Shown here: positions 1 to 5,697 of the stretch, piece by piece | Layout of the letters: the number at the start of each line of letters is the position of its first letter | Position numbering within the stretch: position 1 is the first letter of the stretch | DNA from: an uncultured Eubacteriales bacterium | GTDB lineage: Bacteria > Bacillota > Clostridia > Oscillospirales > Oscillospiraceae | Length of the DNA stretch: 7,156 nt | Direction of reading: 5' to 3' | Assembly (NCBI GenBank): GCA_902475515.1 | Contig: CABSAB010000065.1 | Location: 1 to 7,156 of the forward strand | Translations under genes and position numbers: made by a program | The notes under the pieces: model-generated | Database searches by the model: none | What the model saw: only the letters and a program-made list of their open reading frames with translations | What the model was told of the DNA's origin: nothing

Positions 1-1391
1 TGGCGGATCTCCCAATCCTTATAGCGCTTGATGCCCCACTTGCCATAGACATAATCCGCATGATTGGCCTGGCCGCCCAGCACACCGGACTTCTCAAAGA
101 CTGTGACCTTATGGCCCCGCCCGGCGCAGACCATAGCTGCCCGCAAGCCCGCAGGACCGCCGCCGATCACGGCAACGTTCTTTCCGCCCTTGGAGGGCTT
201 AAACATATCCTTGTACACCGTCTCCAGCCCAAAGATCGGGTTCACCGCACAGATAGCACTGTGACAGGCGTCGCAACGCAGACAGGGCGTGATGTCCTCC
301 GGCCGCTCCTCAATGATCTTCTCCAGATAGTCCGGATCGCAGTTATATGTACGGGCCATAAAGACCATGTCGCACTTGCCGTCCTCGATAGCCTGTTCAA
401 TCACATCCGGGTTCTGGAAGCCGCAGGCCGCGCCAATCACAGCCTGCACCCCGGCAGCCTTCAGCTTTGCCGTGTGCTCCAGAGCCAGGGGCGCATCCTC
501 CTCGAAAATATAAGTGCTGGGATGCTCGCCGCAGCTTCTGGGCGGACGGACATGGTAGATATCCACATACGCATCCCAAAGCTTCAGCATCTCAACCCAC
601 TGGGGATCAAACTCCGCCTGCACCTGCATGGAAATCAGGAAATAGGGGCCGCAGAGCTCCCGGATCTTCTGAAGCATCTCCGTAGTAGCACGGCAGCGGT
701 TCTCCAGGCTACCGCCATACTGGTCCGTACGGGTGTTGTTTGCGCCCAGGTCACCGATGGCGGTCACTTCAACCACGTCAAAACCCAGGCCACGATATTC
801 CAGTGCATCGTTGGCAATATCCTCGATCCAGGTCTGAATCTCCGCAGCGGTAGCTAGGCTTTTTTCTCCGCTGCCGCCAAAGGCTCCCATACCGCCCATT
901 CCTCTGGAGGACATGCCAGGACGGCCTTCGGTCCCGATCTTATGCTTCTTGGGGCCGTTTCCACCCATGCCAGGAGGACCTCCGGGACCGCCGGGGCCAA
1001 AGGGGCCGAAGCCCATGCCCGGTTTCGGCTCAGAGAAGCTCAGGCCGTCGGGCATCCGCCGGTGAGACTGCATCATGCACAGGCTCCCGTGGGCGTGTAC
1101 CCGGTCAATCATTCGAATTACATAGTTATGCACAAAGGCGTTATTCATGGGGAACAGCGCCGCATCGCCCCAGAGATTACGGTCCATCTCCGTCAGCGTT
1201 GCCGAGGGCATAGTGATAATAGAGGCGCCGTTCTTGGCTGCGTCCTCAATGAAGCGGATGGTCCCTTCCGCAGGATAGTTCTCCGGCCCCTGCTGCTCCT
1301 GGGAATTACACTTGGACATTCCCATGCGCGTGCGAATCACCACATCGCCCACACGAATGGGGGTCAGCAGTTTTTTATATCTGTGATCCAT
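1..1391 (-). CDS. Old Yellow Enzyme-family NADH:flavin oxidoreductase with Fe-S and NAD(P)/FAD domains (3' end cut by window edge)
   Basis: Partial: 463 residues are visible and the C-terminus lies off the left edge. The family (2,4-dienoyl-CoA reductase, BaiCD/BaiH, trimethylamine dehydrogenase) passes hydride from NAD(P)H through FAD and an Fe-S cluster to FMN, reducing enone or enoyl substrates in the cytoplasm. Seen: an N-terminal FMN-barrel start (LLTPIRVGDVVIRTRM, about residues 8-23), the family motif RTDQYGGSLENR (221-232), a barrel end ending MARTYNCDPDYL (345-356), four clustered Cys (370, 373, 376, 381) followed by AVNP, then a dinucleotide fold NVAVIGGGPAG (405-415) and FEKSGVLGGQ. 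The start at 1391 is chosen because AAGGAGG lies 6 bases upstream; the ATG at 1397 abuts that site. It has its own promoter and follows a terminator, so it is probably the first gene of a unit. Odd: a Gly/Pro/Met-rich insert (about 121-175) and a shortened active-site loop. Substrate unknown. Confidence 0.95.
   Translation of the reverse strand, partial: MDHRYKKLLTPIRVGDVVIRTRMGMSKCNSQEQQGPENYPAEGTIRFIEDAAKNGASIITMPSATLTEMDRNLWGDAALFPMNNAFVHNYVIRMIDRVHAHGSLCMMQSHRRMPDGLSFSEPKPGMGFGPFGPGGPGGPPGMGGNGPKKHKIGTEGRPGMSSRGMGGMGAFGGSGEKSLATAAEIQTWIEDIANDALEYRGLGFDVVEVTAIGDLGANNTRTDQYGGSLENRCRATTEMLQKIRELCGPYFLISMQVQAEFDPQWVEMLKLWDAYVDIYHVRPPRSCGEHPSTYIFEEDAPLALEHTAKLKAAGVQAVIGAACGFQNPDVIEQAIEDGKCDMVFMARTYNCDPDYLEKIIEERPEDITPCLRCDACHSAICAVNPIFGLETVYKDMFKPSKGGKNVAVIGGGPAGLRAAMVCAGRGHKVTVFEKSGVLGGQANHADYVYGKWGIKRYKDWEIR
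249..284 (-). other. Four-cysteine Fe-S cluster motif of the oxidoreductase, compact spacing
   Basis: Residues 370-381 read CLRCDACHSAIC, a C-x2-C-x2-C-x4-C pattern, followed at once by AVNP. In this family the equivalent cysteines bind a 4Fe-4S cluster that relays electrons between FAD and FMN. Spacing from memory is C-x2-C-x3-C-x11-C in E. coli FadH and C-x2-C-x2-C-x12-C in trimethylamine dehydrogenase, so the third-to-fourth gap is unusually short here. All four cysteines are present, so cluster binding is still likely. Confidence 0.75.
864..1031 (-). other. Gly/Pro/Met-rich low-complexity insert within the oxidoreductase
   Basis: Residues about 121-176 of the oxidoreductase. The stretch contains FGPFGPGGPGGPPGMGG (128-144) and, later, RGMGGMGAFGGSG (163-175), separated by a basic patch PKKHK. 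It sits between the barrel strand ending near MMQSHRR and the helix starting ATAAEIQTWIEDIA. In ordinary family members this position holds a short substrate loop. The reading frame stays open and the flanks are conserved, so this is an in-frame insert, not a frameshift. It is probably a flexible surface or lid segment; its role is unknown. Confidence 0.8.
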
Positions 1392-1397
1392 GTTCAT

Positions 1398-1404
1398 CCT
1401 CCTT
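1398..1404 (-). promoter_or_regulatory. Ribosome binding site AAGGAGG deciding the oxidoreductase start
   Basis: On the minus strand AAGGAGG is followed directly by ATG (1397) and, 6 bases later, by a second in-frame ATG (1391). The first leaves no spacer, while the second has a normal 6-base spacer, so translation most likely begins at 1391. Confidence 0.8.
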
Positions 1405-1423
1405 GTTTTTCGTAGATGTTATT

Positions 1424-1452
1424 ATTTTATCAAGGATTCGGAACATTTACAA
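1424..1452 (-). promoter_or_regulatory. Sigma-A-type promoter for the oxidoreductase gene
   Basis: Minus strand: -35 TTGTAA (1447-1452), a 17-base spacer, then -10 TAAAAT (1424-1429; 5 of 6 consensus bases). Transcription would start near 1417, giving a short leader that holds the ribosome binding site. An inverted repeat abuts and slightly overlaps the -35 box. Confidence 0.6.
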
Positions 1453-1480
1453 CCGCAGTTTGATCCCTAACTGGTCGGTT
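1451..1480. repeat. Imperfect inverted repeat beside the oxidoreductase -35 box, possible operator
   Basis: On the plus strand the arms are AACCGCAGTT (1451-1460) and AACTGGTCGGTT (1469-1480). They are complementary over 10 bases apart from two extra bases (GT) in the second arm. The first arm touches the -35 hexamer and the centre lies near -48 of the predicted start, a common place for an activator or repressor site. There is no U-tract on either strand, so it is not a terminator. The uneven arms make it a weak operator candidate. Confidence 0.35.
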
Positions 1481-1507
1481 TATCCTTGCTGCATAAATTG
1501 TGCGCAG

Positions 1508-1541
1508 AAAAAAGCGCCACAGGCTCCCCTGTGACGCGCTT
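1508..1541 (-). terminator. Rho-independent terminator after the M23 peptidase gene
   Basis: On the minus strand AAGCGC-GT-CACAGG pairs with CCTGTG-GCGCTT across a GGAG loop: 12 base pairs with a 2-base bulge, running into TTTTTT. It begins 2 bases after the peptidase stop codon, so it should end that transcript before the oxidoreductase promoter. Confidence 0.85.
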
Positions 1542-1543
1542 TC

Positions 1544-2509
1544 CTATGATTTTGGCAGCGGCTCCCGATCCAGGTCCACATATTCATAGGCCCGGCAATA
1601 GGTACCGGTTGCCTCATCCTTGACCACTGTGACCCGGTGGCGGCTGAGTAATTCCACCAAAGCATAGGCATCGATCCAGATCTCGTTGTTGCTCTCCTTT
1701 TGGCTCTCATCAAAAACCAACTCGATGCCAAAATGCAAATGCACCACCCGGATATTGTCTGTATTTTCTGTGTCGGAATATCCGGTGCGGCCCATAAAGC
1801 CTATGATGTCACCCGCGGCAACGGTATCCCCCTCCTGCAGTCCGGGTGCATAAGGGGAATCCTTTTGCAGATGGGCATAATAGTAATACCGCTTCTTGTC
1901 GAAAGAGCGGATTCCCACCCGCCATCCACCGTAGCGGTTCCAGCCGAGTGCCTCCACAGTGCCGCCTTCCACCGCGGCAATAGGCGCGCCCAGAGAGCCC
2001 ATCAAATCGTTTCCAAGATGCTTTCGGGCATAGCCGAAGGTACGGGCATTTCCAAAGTCCTTACAATGGGAAAATCCCCAACCGGATGCCACCGGACAAA
2101 ATGCCTTAAGCCCATATTCTGCTTTCCATTCTCCTCCCGGCGCACGAATGGCATAGCTGCCCAGAAGCCCACCCAAAACAGCGCGATATGCTTCCAAATA
2201 GTAATTGTAATATTTCATCTGACCGCCTAGCACCTCTGAAACAGGCTTTCCGGATGAAAGTTCCTGAGCCGCCTGCCGCACCTGAACACCAGAAAGTTTC
2301 CCTCCGCCATTTCGGGTGGCGGCCAGGGCCAGTATCTCGATCCAATCCAACTCCGGCTCTTGTCCCTGGGAATCAATATCCAGCTGCATGGCTATTTCCA
2401 ATGCGCCTACCGGTACATCAAAATCCACCCAGGTAATGTAATCCGCTGCCCCCGCCGTCGTCAGCAGCATGGCCGCGGTCAATATCAGCGCAATCATTTT
2501 GCGACACAT
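1544..2509 (-). CDS. Secreted M23 (LytM-type) peptidoglycan metallopeptidase
   Basis: 321 residues; zinc endopeptidases of this family cut peptide cross-links in cell-wall peptidoglycan outside the membrane. Seen: a signal peptide (basic MCRK, hydrophobic IALILTAAMLLTTAG, likely cleavage after the AGA near residue 21), no lipobox, then a helical region with DWIEILALAATRNGG (about 55-69) and YYNYYLEAYRAVLGG (about 100-114). The catalytic domain has the zinc ligands HLGND (H164, D168) and HLH (H257 first, H259), plus the helper His in YAHL (H213). The set is complete, so it should be active. The ATG at 2509 is preferred because GAGGTG lies 6 bases upstream; the in-frame GTG at 2518 overlaps that site. 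The architecture is familiar from clostridial M23 proteins. The gene stands alone between two terminators, next to the sigma/anti-sigma operon, which suggests but does not prove a shared envelope role. Confidence 0.95.
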   Translation of the reverse strand: MCRKMIALILTAAMLLTTAGAADYITWVDFDVPVGALEIAMQLDIDSQGQEPELDWIEILALAATRNGGGKLSGVQVRQAAQELSSGKPVSEVLGGQMKYYNYYLEAYRAVLGGLLGSYAIRAPGGEWKAEYGLKAFCPVASGWGFSHCKDFGNARTFGYARKHLGNDLMGSLGAPIAAVEGGTVEALGWNRYGGWRVGIRSFDKKRYYYYAHLQKDSPYAPGLQEGDTVAAGDIIGFMGRTGYSDTENTDNIRVVHLHFGIELVFDESQKESNNEIWIDAYALVELLSRHRVTVVKDEATGTYCRAYEYVDLDREPLPKS

Positions 2510-2541
2510 TCTGACCACCTCTTTGTTGTAGTCTGCGCCGC

Positions 2542-2547
2542 ATCATA
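2542..2547 (-). promoter_or_regulatory. Possible -10 element for the M23 peptidase gene
   Basis: The minus strand has TATGAT at 2547-2542, upstream of the peptidase ribosome binding site and just downstream of the anti-sigma terminator. No good -35 hexamer sits 16-18 bases upstream; the nearest TTTACA is 21 bases away. A promoter is expected here because of the terminator before it, but this placement is tentative. Confidence 0.25.
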
Positions 2548-2571
2548 GGATTTATCGCTGAAAAAAACTGT

Positions 2572-2603
2572 AAAAGCGGAGATGCGAACGCACCTCCGCT
2601 TTT
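2572..2603 (-). terminator. Strong hairpin terminator of the dus-sigma-anti-sigma operon
   Basis: On the minus strand AAAAGCGGAGGTGCG pairs with CGCATCTCCGCTTTT, a 15-base-pair stem with one G-U pair and a very tight loop, starting at the base after the anti-sigma stop codon. The 3' arm ends in TTTT, followed by ACAG and another T run. The A-tract on the 5' arm makes it partly symmetrical. Confidence 0.85.
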
Positions 2604-3440
2604 TCAATATTCCAAGAAAATCCAATAAATCGGGTCGGGTGTTGTTTCCACAGGCTCATAGGTCGCAAAGAATTGCAGTGATCCAGCCTCCACTGCCGCG
2701 TCCACCGCATCGGCAGCCACCTGATACACCGTTTCTCCGGTAGACAGGGAAATTGACCTGGCATCCGGAAACAGTGACCACAGTTCCGCCTCATCGATAT
2801 CCGATGTCCGTGCAGCGATCCCGTGAAATCCCGCCTCCTCCATCGCCAGGATCTGTGCGTCAGTGAAAATCGCACTCGATGCTTCTGCGGGCAATTCAGC
2901 CTTCGCCTCAGGTGTATCCACTGCACCTCTGGCAGTCTCTCCAGACTCTTTTAACTCCGCCGACATTGGTGCCTCTGCGGCACCATCTGGGATAGCCGCT
3001 TCCACGGTCTCTGCCTGAGCAGCAACAGCCCCAAATCTCGCCTGGGGCGCCTCCGCAGGTTCCGCCGCAGCCTCCGCCGCTGCGGAGGCCATGGTCGTGT
3101 CAGCGCGGAACGAAATCCCCTCACCGATCTTTGCCGATACCAAAACGATCACCGCCGCAACTGCCGCCAACGCCGTAAACCGATAGCGACGCAGCCATTG
3201 CCTGGGCTGCTTTTTTGTCGTTTCGTTCTCAATGCTTCGCATAATCGCCGCAGTCAGCTGCTCCGGCGGTTCTTCCTCTGTAGCTTGGACCGCCGCATCC
3301 ACGACCATATAGCTTTCATACAGAACCCGGCAGGCTTCACATTCGTCTAAATGGGCATGCAGGGCATTCAATTCCTCTTGAGAGGCTTCGCCATCCATAC
3401 TCAGCATCATGAGTGCCACATATTCTTCACAGGCCTTCAT
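2604..3440 (-). CDS. Membrane zinc-finger (zf-HC2/RsiW-type) anti-sigma factor
   Basis: 278 residues. Anti-sigma factors of this class hold an ECF sigma factor at the inner face of the membrane until an outside signal triggers release or proteolysis. Seen: Cys4 plus HLDECEAC (H30-x3-C34-x2-C37), the zinc-binding anti-sigma pattern, with the same arrangement as B. subtilis RsiW from memory. A basic stretch (KKQPRQWLRRYR, 76-87) precedes one transmembrane helix (about 88-103). Beyond it lie an Ala/Glu/Pro-rich linker (about 118-190) and a C-terminal region of about 88 residues that I cannot assign, starting IFTDAQILAMEEAGFHGIA and rich in aromatics at its end. The start ATG overlaps the sigma stop as ATGA, giving translational coupling typical of cognate pairs. 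The signal is unknown; the outer region would be the sensor. Confidence 0.93.
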   Translation of the reverse strand: MKACEEYVALMMLSMDGEASQEELNALHAHLDECEACRVLYESYMVVDAAVQATEEEPPEQLTAAIMRSIENETTKKQPRQWLRRYRFTALAAVAAVIVLVSAKIGEGISFRADTTMASAAAEAAAEPAEAPQARFGAVAAQAETVEAAIPDGAAEAPMSAELKESGETARGAVDTPEAKAELPAEASSAIFTDAQILAMEEAGFHGIAARTSDIDEAELWSLFPDARSISLSTGETVYQVAADAVDAAVEAGSLQFFATYEPVETTPDPIYWIFLEY

Positions 3441-4042
3441 CCCTGCACACCCCCCTTCTCTTGTTTTGACGAAGAAATCCCCGAAAGGTTCCCGGCAAAA
3501 TGCTGCCGGAGCATTTCTCTGGCCCGGGATATCCTGGATTTCACCGTTCCGGTCTTCACATCCAGCGCCGCAGCAATTTCTTCATAGCTCATATCCTCGA
3601 TGGCCCGAAGGCTCAACGCCACCCGATAATCTGCCGGCAGGGCACGCAGCGCCTCCAGCACCCGATCCCGGTTGACATTGGCCTCAAAGATTGCCGCAGG
3701 GTTCAGCCGATCATCTGCCACAGCTACCTCATAAAGCTGATCTGCGTCATCCGGCACCGTCAGAGAAACGGTATTTCGCTTCTTTTCTTTCCGCAAAAAG
3801 TCGATGCAGGCATTACTGGCGATCCGGCAGAGCCAAGTAGAAAATTTGCTGTCGAATTGGAACAGGCTGATGGCGTGCCACGCCTTTAAGAATGTTGTCT
3901 GCGTGAGATCAAACGCATCATCCCGGTTCCCGGTCATGCGGAAGGCCAGGTTATAGATGGCCTTTTCATAGGTTTTCACCAGTTCCTCAAAGGCCGCTTC
4001 ATCCCCCTGCCCTGCTTGCTTGATCAAAGTATGTTCGTCCAT
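3437..4042 (-). CDS. ECF-type RNA polymerase sigma-70 family factor
   Basis: 201 residues, the usual ECF size. It directs RNA polymerase to a stress or envelope regulon. Seen: region 2 (about 10-88) with FEELVKTYEKAIYNLAFRM, then DDAFDLTQTTFLKAW (core-binding 2.2) and FSTWLCRIASNACIDFLRK (-10 recognition), an acidic linker (about 95-120), and region 4 with LPADYRVALSLRAIEDMSYEEIA and a helix-turn-helix AALDVKTGTVKSRISRAREML (about 157-178). No extra C-terminal domain beyond a polar tail of about 20 residues. Ribosome site GAGGTG, 5 bases before the ATG, lies in the last codons of dus, and only 4 bases separate the two genes. The next gene, overlapping by ATGA, is its likely anti-sigma factor. 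No ECF-style promoter was recognised upstream of dus, so autoregulation is not visible here. The exact ECF group is not assigned. Confidence 0.95.
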   Translation of the reverse strand: MDEHTLIKQAGQGDEAAFEELVKTYEKAIYNLAFRMTGNRDDAFDLTQTTFLKAWHAISLFQFDSKFSTWLCRIASNACIDFLRKEKKRNTVSLTVPDDADQLYEVAVADDRLNPAAIFEANVNRDRVLEALRALPADYRVALSLRAIEDMSYEEIAAALDVKTGTVKSRISRAREMLRQHFAGNLSGISSSKQEKGGVQG

Positions 4043-4046
4043 CCTG

Positions 4047-4997
4047 TCACCTCAAATCCCGCTTGACGCCTTTGGCGATCTGTTCAATTTCCTCCAGCGA
4101 GGATACTTGAGCCAGCTGTTTCTTGTAATAGCCCGCATGAGGCACACCGTGAAGATACCAACACAGATGCTTTCTGGCCTCCAGACAGGCAATATGCTCG
4201 CCCTTATCCGCTGCCGCAAGCCTGATCTGCCGAAGTGCCACGTCAAAGCGCTCTGCCAGCGGCGGCAGCGCCGGAATGGGCTGTCCGTCCATCGCCGCCC
4301 TGGCCTGCTGAAATAGAAACGGATCTCCAAAGGCCGCCCGCCCGATCATTACATGGTCGGCTCCGGTATATTTTAAAATACGGACCGCATCCTCCCCGCA
4401 GGCCACATCTCCATTGGCCACCACCGGGATGGCCACGCTCTGCTTCACTTCCCGAATGGCGTCCCAATCTGCCCGGCCGGAATATAGCTGTACCTTGGTC
4501 CTGCCGTGGATGGCCACAGCCGATGCTCCGGCCCGTTCGCAGCGCCGGGCGATATCCACACAGTTGACGCTGCCCTTGTCCCAACCCTTGCGCATCTTCA
4601 CCGTCACAGGTACCGTCACCGCCTGACACACCGCCCGAACGATCTCCTCCGCCAGTTCTGGGGTCCGCATGAGACCGGCCCCATCCCCGGAGGATGCCAC
4701 CTTGGGCATGGGGCACCCCATATTGATATCCACAAAATCACAGCCGCTGATCTCCAAAGCCAGCTTTGCTCCTTTTGCCATAAAGTCCGGATCGTTGCCA
4801 AATATCTGCAGGCCGCAAAGACTGCCGCTGTTCTTTTTTAGAAGCGTCTTGGTCTTTTGGTCCCCGTAGCACAGGGCACGGGAGGAGACCATCTCTGTCA
4901 CCGTCACATCCGCGCCAAACTCCGCCGCTGTGGTGCGGTAAGCAAAATCTGTCACTCCCGCCATAGGCGCAAGGATCAGCTTTTGAACGCTGTTCAT
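4047..4997 (-). CDS. dusB: tRNA-dihydrouridine synthase, DusB/NifR3-like
   Basis: 316 residues, close to family length. FMN enzyme that uses NAD(P)H to reduce specific uridines in tRNA to dihydrouridine. Seen: LAPMAGVTD (9-17, FMN-binding start), LQIFGNDP (63-70), DINMGCPMPKV (90-100) with catalytic Cys95, VKMRKGWD (133-140), IHGRT (163-167) with the substrate/FMN-side His164, NGDV (195-198), IGRAAFGDPFLF (218-229), and the C-terminal RNA-binding helical part with RKHLCWYLHG (275-284). The start at 4997 has GGGAGG 7 bases upstream and places the conserved APMAG near the N-terminus. The longer in-frame start at 5093 would lie in the upstream terminator and is rejected. First gene of an operon with the sigma and anti-sigma genes. 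The DusB subtype is by motif resemblance; a Firmicute Dus1-3 naming would fit equally. Confidence 0.96.
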   Translation of the reverse strand: MNSVQKLILAPMAGVTDFAYRTTAAEFGADVTVTEMVSSRALCYGDQKTKTLLKKNSGSLCGLQIFGNDPDFMAKGAKLALEISGCDFVDINMGCPMPKVASSGDGAGLMRTPELAEEIVRAVCQAVTVPVTVKMRKGWDKGSVNCVDIARRCERAGASAVAIHGRTKVQLYSGRADWDAIREVKQSVAIPVVANGDVACGEDAVRILKYTGADHVMIGRAAFGDPFLFQQARAAMDGQPIPALPPLAERFDVALRQIRLAAADKGEHIACLEARKHLCWYLHGVPHAGYYKKQLAQVSSLEEIEQIAKGVKRDLR

Positions 4998-5033
4998 GGA
5001 ACTCCCTCCCTGTCTTTTGAATAGAATGAAGTT

Positions 5034-5042
5034 ATCATAGCA
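5034..5042 (-). promoter_or_regulatory. Possible extended -10 promoter for the dus operon
   Basis: Minus strand TGCTATGAT: a TGn extension joined to TATGAT, between the upstream gene's terminator and the dus ribosome site. No recognisable -35 lies 17 bases upstream (TAGATA), which is tolerable for extended -10 promoters. The start would fall near 5027, giving a leader of about 30 bases. Confidence 0.4.
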
Positions 5043-5073
5043 TAATCCGTCAGAAATATCTACTGCCGGGCAG

Positions 5074-5107
5074 AAAAAGACCGCACAGCACAAACGGCTA
5101 TGCGGTC
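5074..5107 (-). terminator. Rho-independent terminator after the 160-residue helical protein gene
   Basis: On the minus strand GACCGCA-T-AGC pairs with GCT-G-TGCGGTC (7 plus 3 pairs around one mismatch), followed by TTTTT. It begins 6 bases after the stop codon and separates this gene from the dus operon. Confidence 0.85.
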
Positions 5108-5113
5108 AAGCGC

Positions 5114-5596
5114 TTATTCTTCTTCGGAATTGGTCACATCCACATACAAGGTCCCCACCGTGGGTTCGTCCCCGGCATCTGCCGCAGACTCTGCTGCAGT
5201 ATCAGTCTCAGGCATTTCCGCCGTTTCCTCCGGCTGACTGGTGAGGTCCACCTCCAGCTTTGGCTCCTCAGCCGCCTCCGGTTCCTCCCGTTCTGCGCGG
5301 ATTTTATCCAGCTCCTGATTCAGCAGGTCGATCTGAGCTTTGGCGTCCGCCGCTTTTTCACACCAAGGGCGGTATTCCTCTTCAGAGGGCTCATTCCCGG
5401 CCTCATGGTCCCGGTAGTACAGGCGCCCAAGCTCCACATAGGCCTTTTTTAGCTTATCCTCCTCTGCGGCAATTGCAAGCTTCACACGTCCGGTGGATGC
5501 TAGGGTCTTGCCCTGCTGCACCGCAGTCTGTGCCGTGCTTCCGACCACTTGTGCTGCCGCCCCGGCATGATATTTGATCTTATCGAGCAGAGACAT
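5114..5596 (-). CDS. Small soluble helical/coiled-coil protein of unknown function with acidic tail
   Basis: 160 residues; I do not recognise a named family. Seen: an N-terminal amphipathic stretch (MSLLDKIKYHAGAAAQVVG), then a probable long helix pair from about residue 37 to 105, including VKLAIAAEEDKLKKAYVELG and LYYRDHEAG, and QIDLLNQELDKIRAERE. From about 104 the chain turns acidic and disordered-looking (E/A/P/T-rich), ending GTLYVDVTNSEEE. No signal peptide or membrane helix. The pattern resembles the N-terminal part of clostridial proteins that end in a zinc ribbon, but here no paired-Cys ribbon exists (single Cys79). The start at 5596 follows AGAAAGGAAG at 8 bases; an upstream ATG at 5620 would put that site inside the gene. 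Monocistronic: strong promoter before, terminator after. Coding confidence is high; function unknown. Confidence 0.85.
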   Translation of the reverse strand: MSLLDKIKYHAGAAAQVVGSTAQTAVQQGKTLASTGRVKLAIAAEEDKLKKAYVELGRLYYRDHEAGNEPSEEEYRPWCEKAADAKAQIDLLNQELDKIRAEREEPEAAEEPKLEVDLTSQPEETAEMPETDTAAESAADAGDEPTVGTLYVDVTNSEEE

Positions 5597-5634
5597 CGTC
5601 AAAACTTCCTTTCTAAACATGATTAATTTGTTTG

Positions 5635-5663
5635 ATTGTATGCCTTTTTTCGCAGATTGTCAA
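5635..5663 (-). promoter_or_regulatory. Near-consensus sigma-A promoter for the 160-residue protein gene
   Basis: Minus strand: perfect -35 TTGACA (5658-5663), a 17-base spacer containing an A-tract, and -10 TACAAT (5635-5640; 5 of 6). Lying in the gap after fhs, it should drive the downstream gene strongly and constitutively. I saw no clear fhs terminator in this gap, so read-through from fhs is also possible. Confidence 0.8.
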
Positions 5664-5697
5664 TATCCTGGCAGGCAGTCCGCTGAGAATCCATCCC

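Noticed and set aside
60..857. Long plus-strand open frame of 265 codons opposite the oxidoreductase
   Set aside because: It is the antisense of a gene whose minus-strand frame carries clear flavoenzyme motifs, and its own translation shows no recognisable domain. GC-rich codon bias keeps the opposite frame open.
1451..1480. Inverted repeat as a terminator
   Set aside because: Neither strand has a T run after the hairpin, and a better terminator for the M23 gene lies at 1508-1541.
1700..2230. Plus-strand open frame of 176 codons opposite the M23 peptidase
   Set aside because: Antisense to a gene with complete zinc-ligand motifs and a signal peptide; no motif or domain of its own.
2510..2518. 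GTG start three codons upstream for the M23 peptidase
   Set aside because: The GTG is itself part of the GAGGTGG ribosome binding site that serves the ATG at 2509.
4998..5093. Longer in-frame start for the dihydrouridine synthase
   Set aside because: The extra 32 residues overlap the upstream terminator and probable promoter, whereas the start at 4997 has a good ribosome site and the expected N-terminus.
5597..5620. Upstream ATG for the 160-residue protein
   Set aside because: It would place the AGAAAGGAAG ribosome site inside the gene and adds residues (MFRKEVLT) that merely translate that site.
5597..5697. Terminator for fhs in the gap after its stop codon
   Set aside because: Only very short stems are seen and no U-tract follows them; the gap is taken up by the promoter of the next gene.
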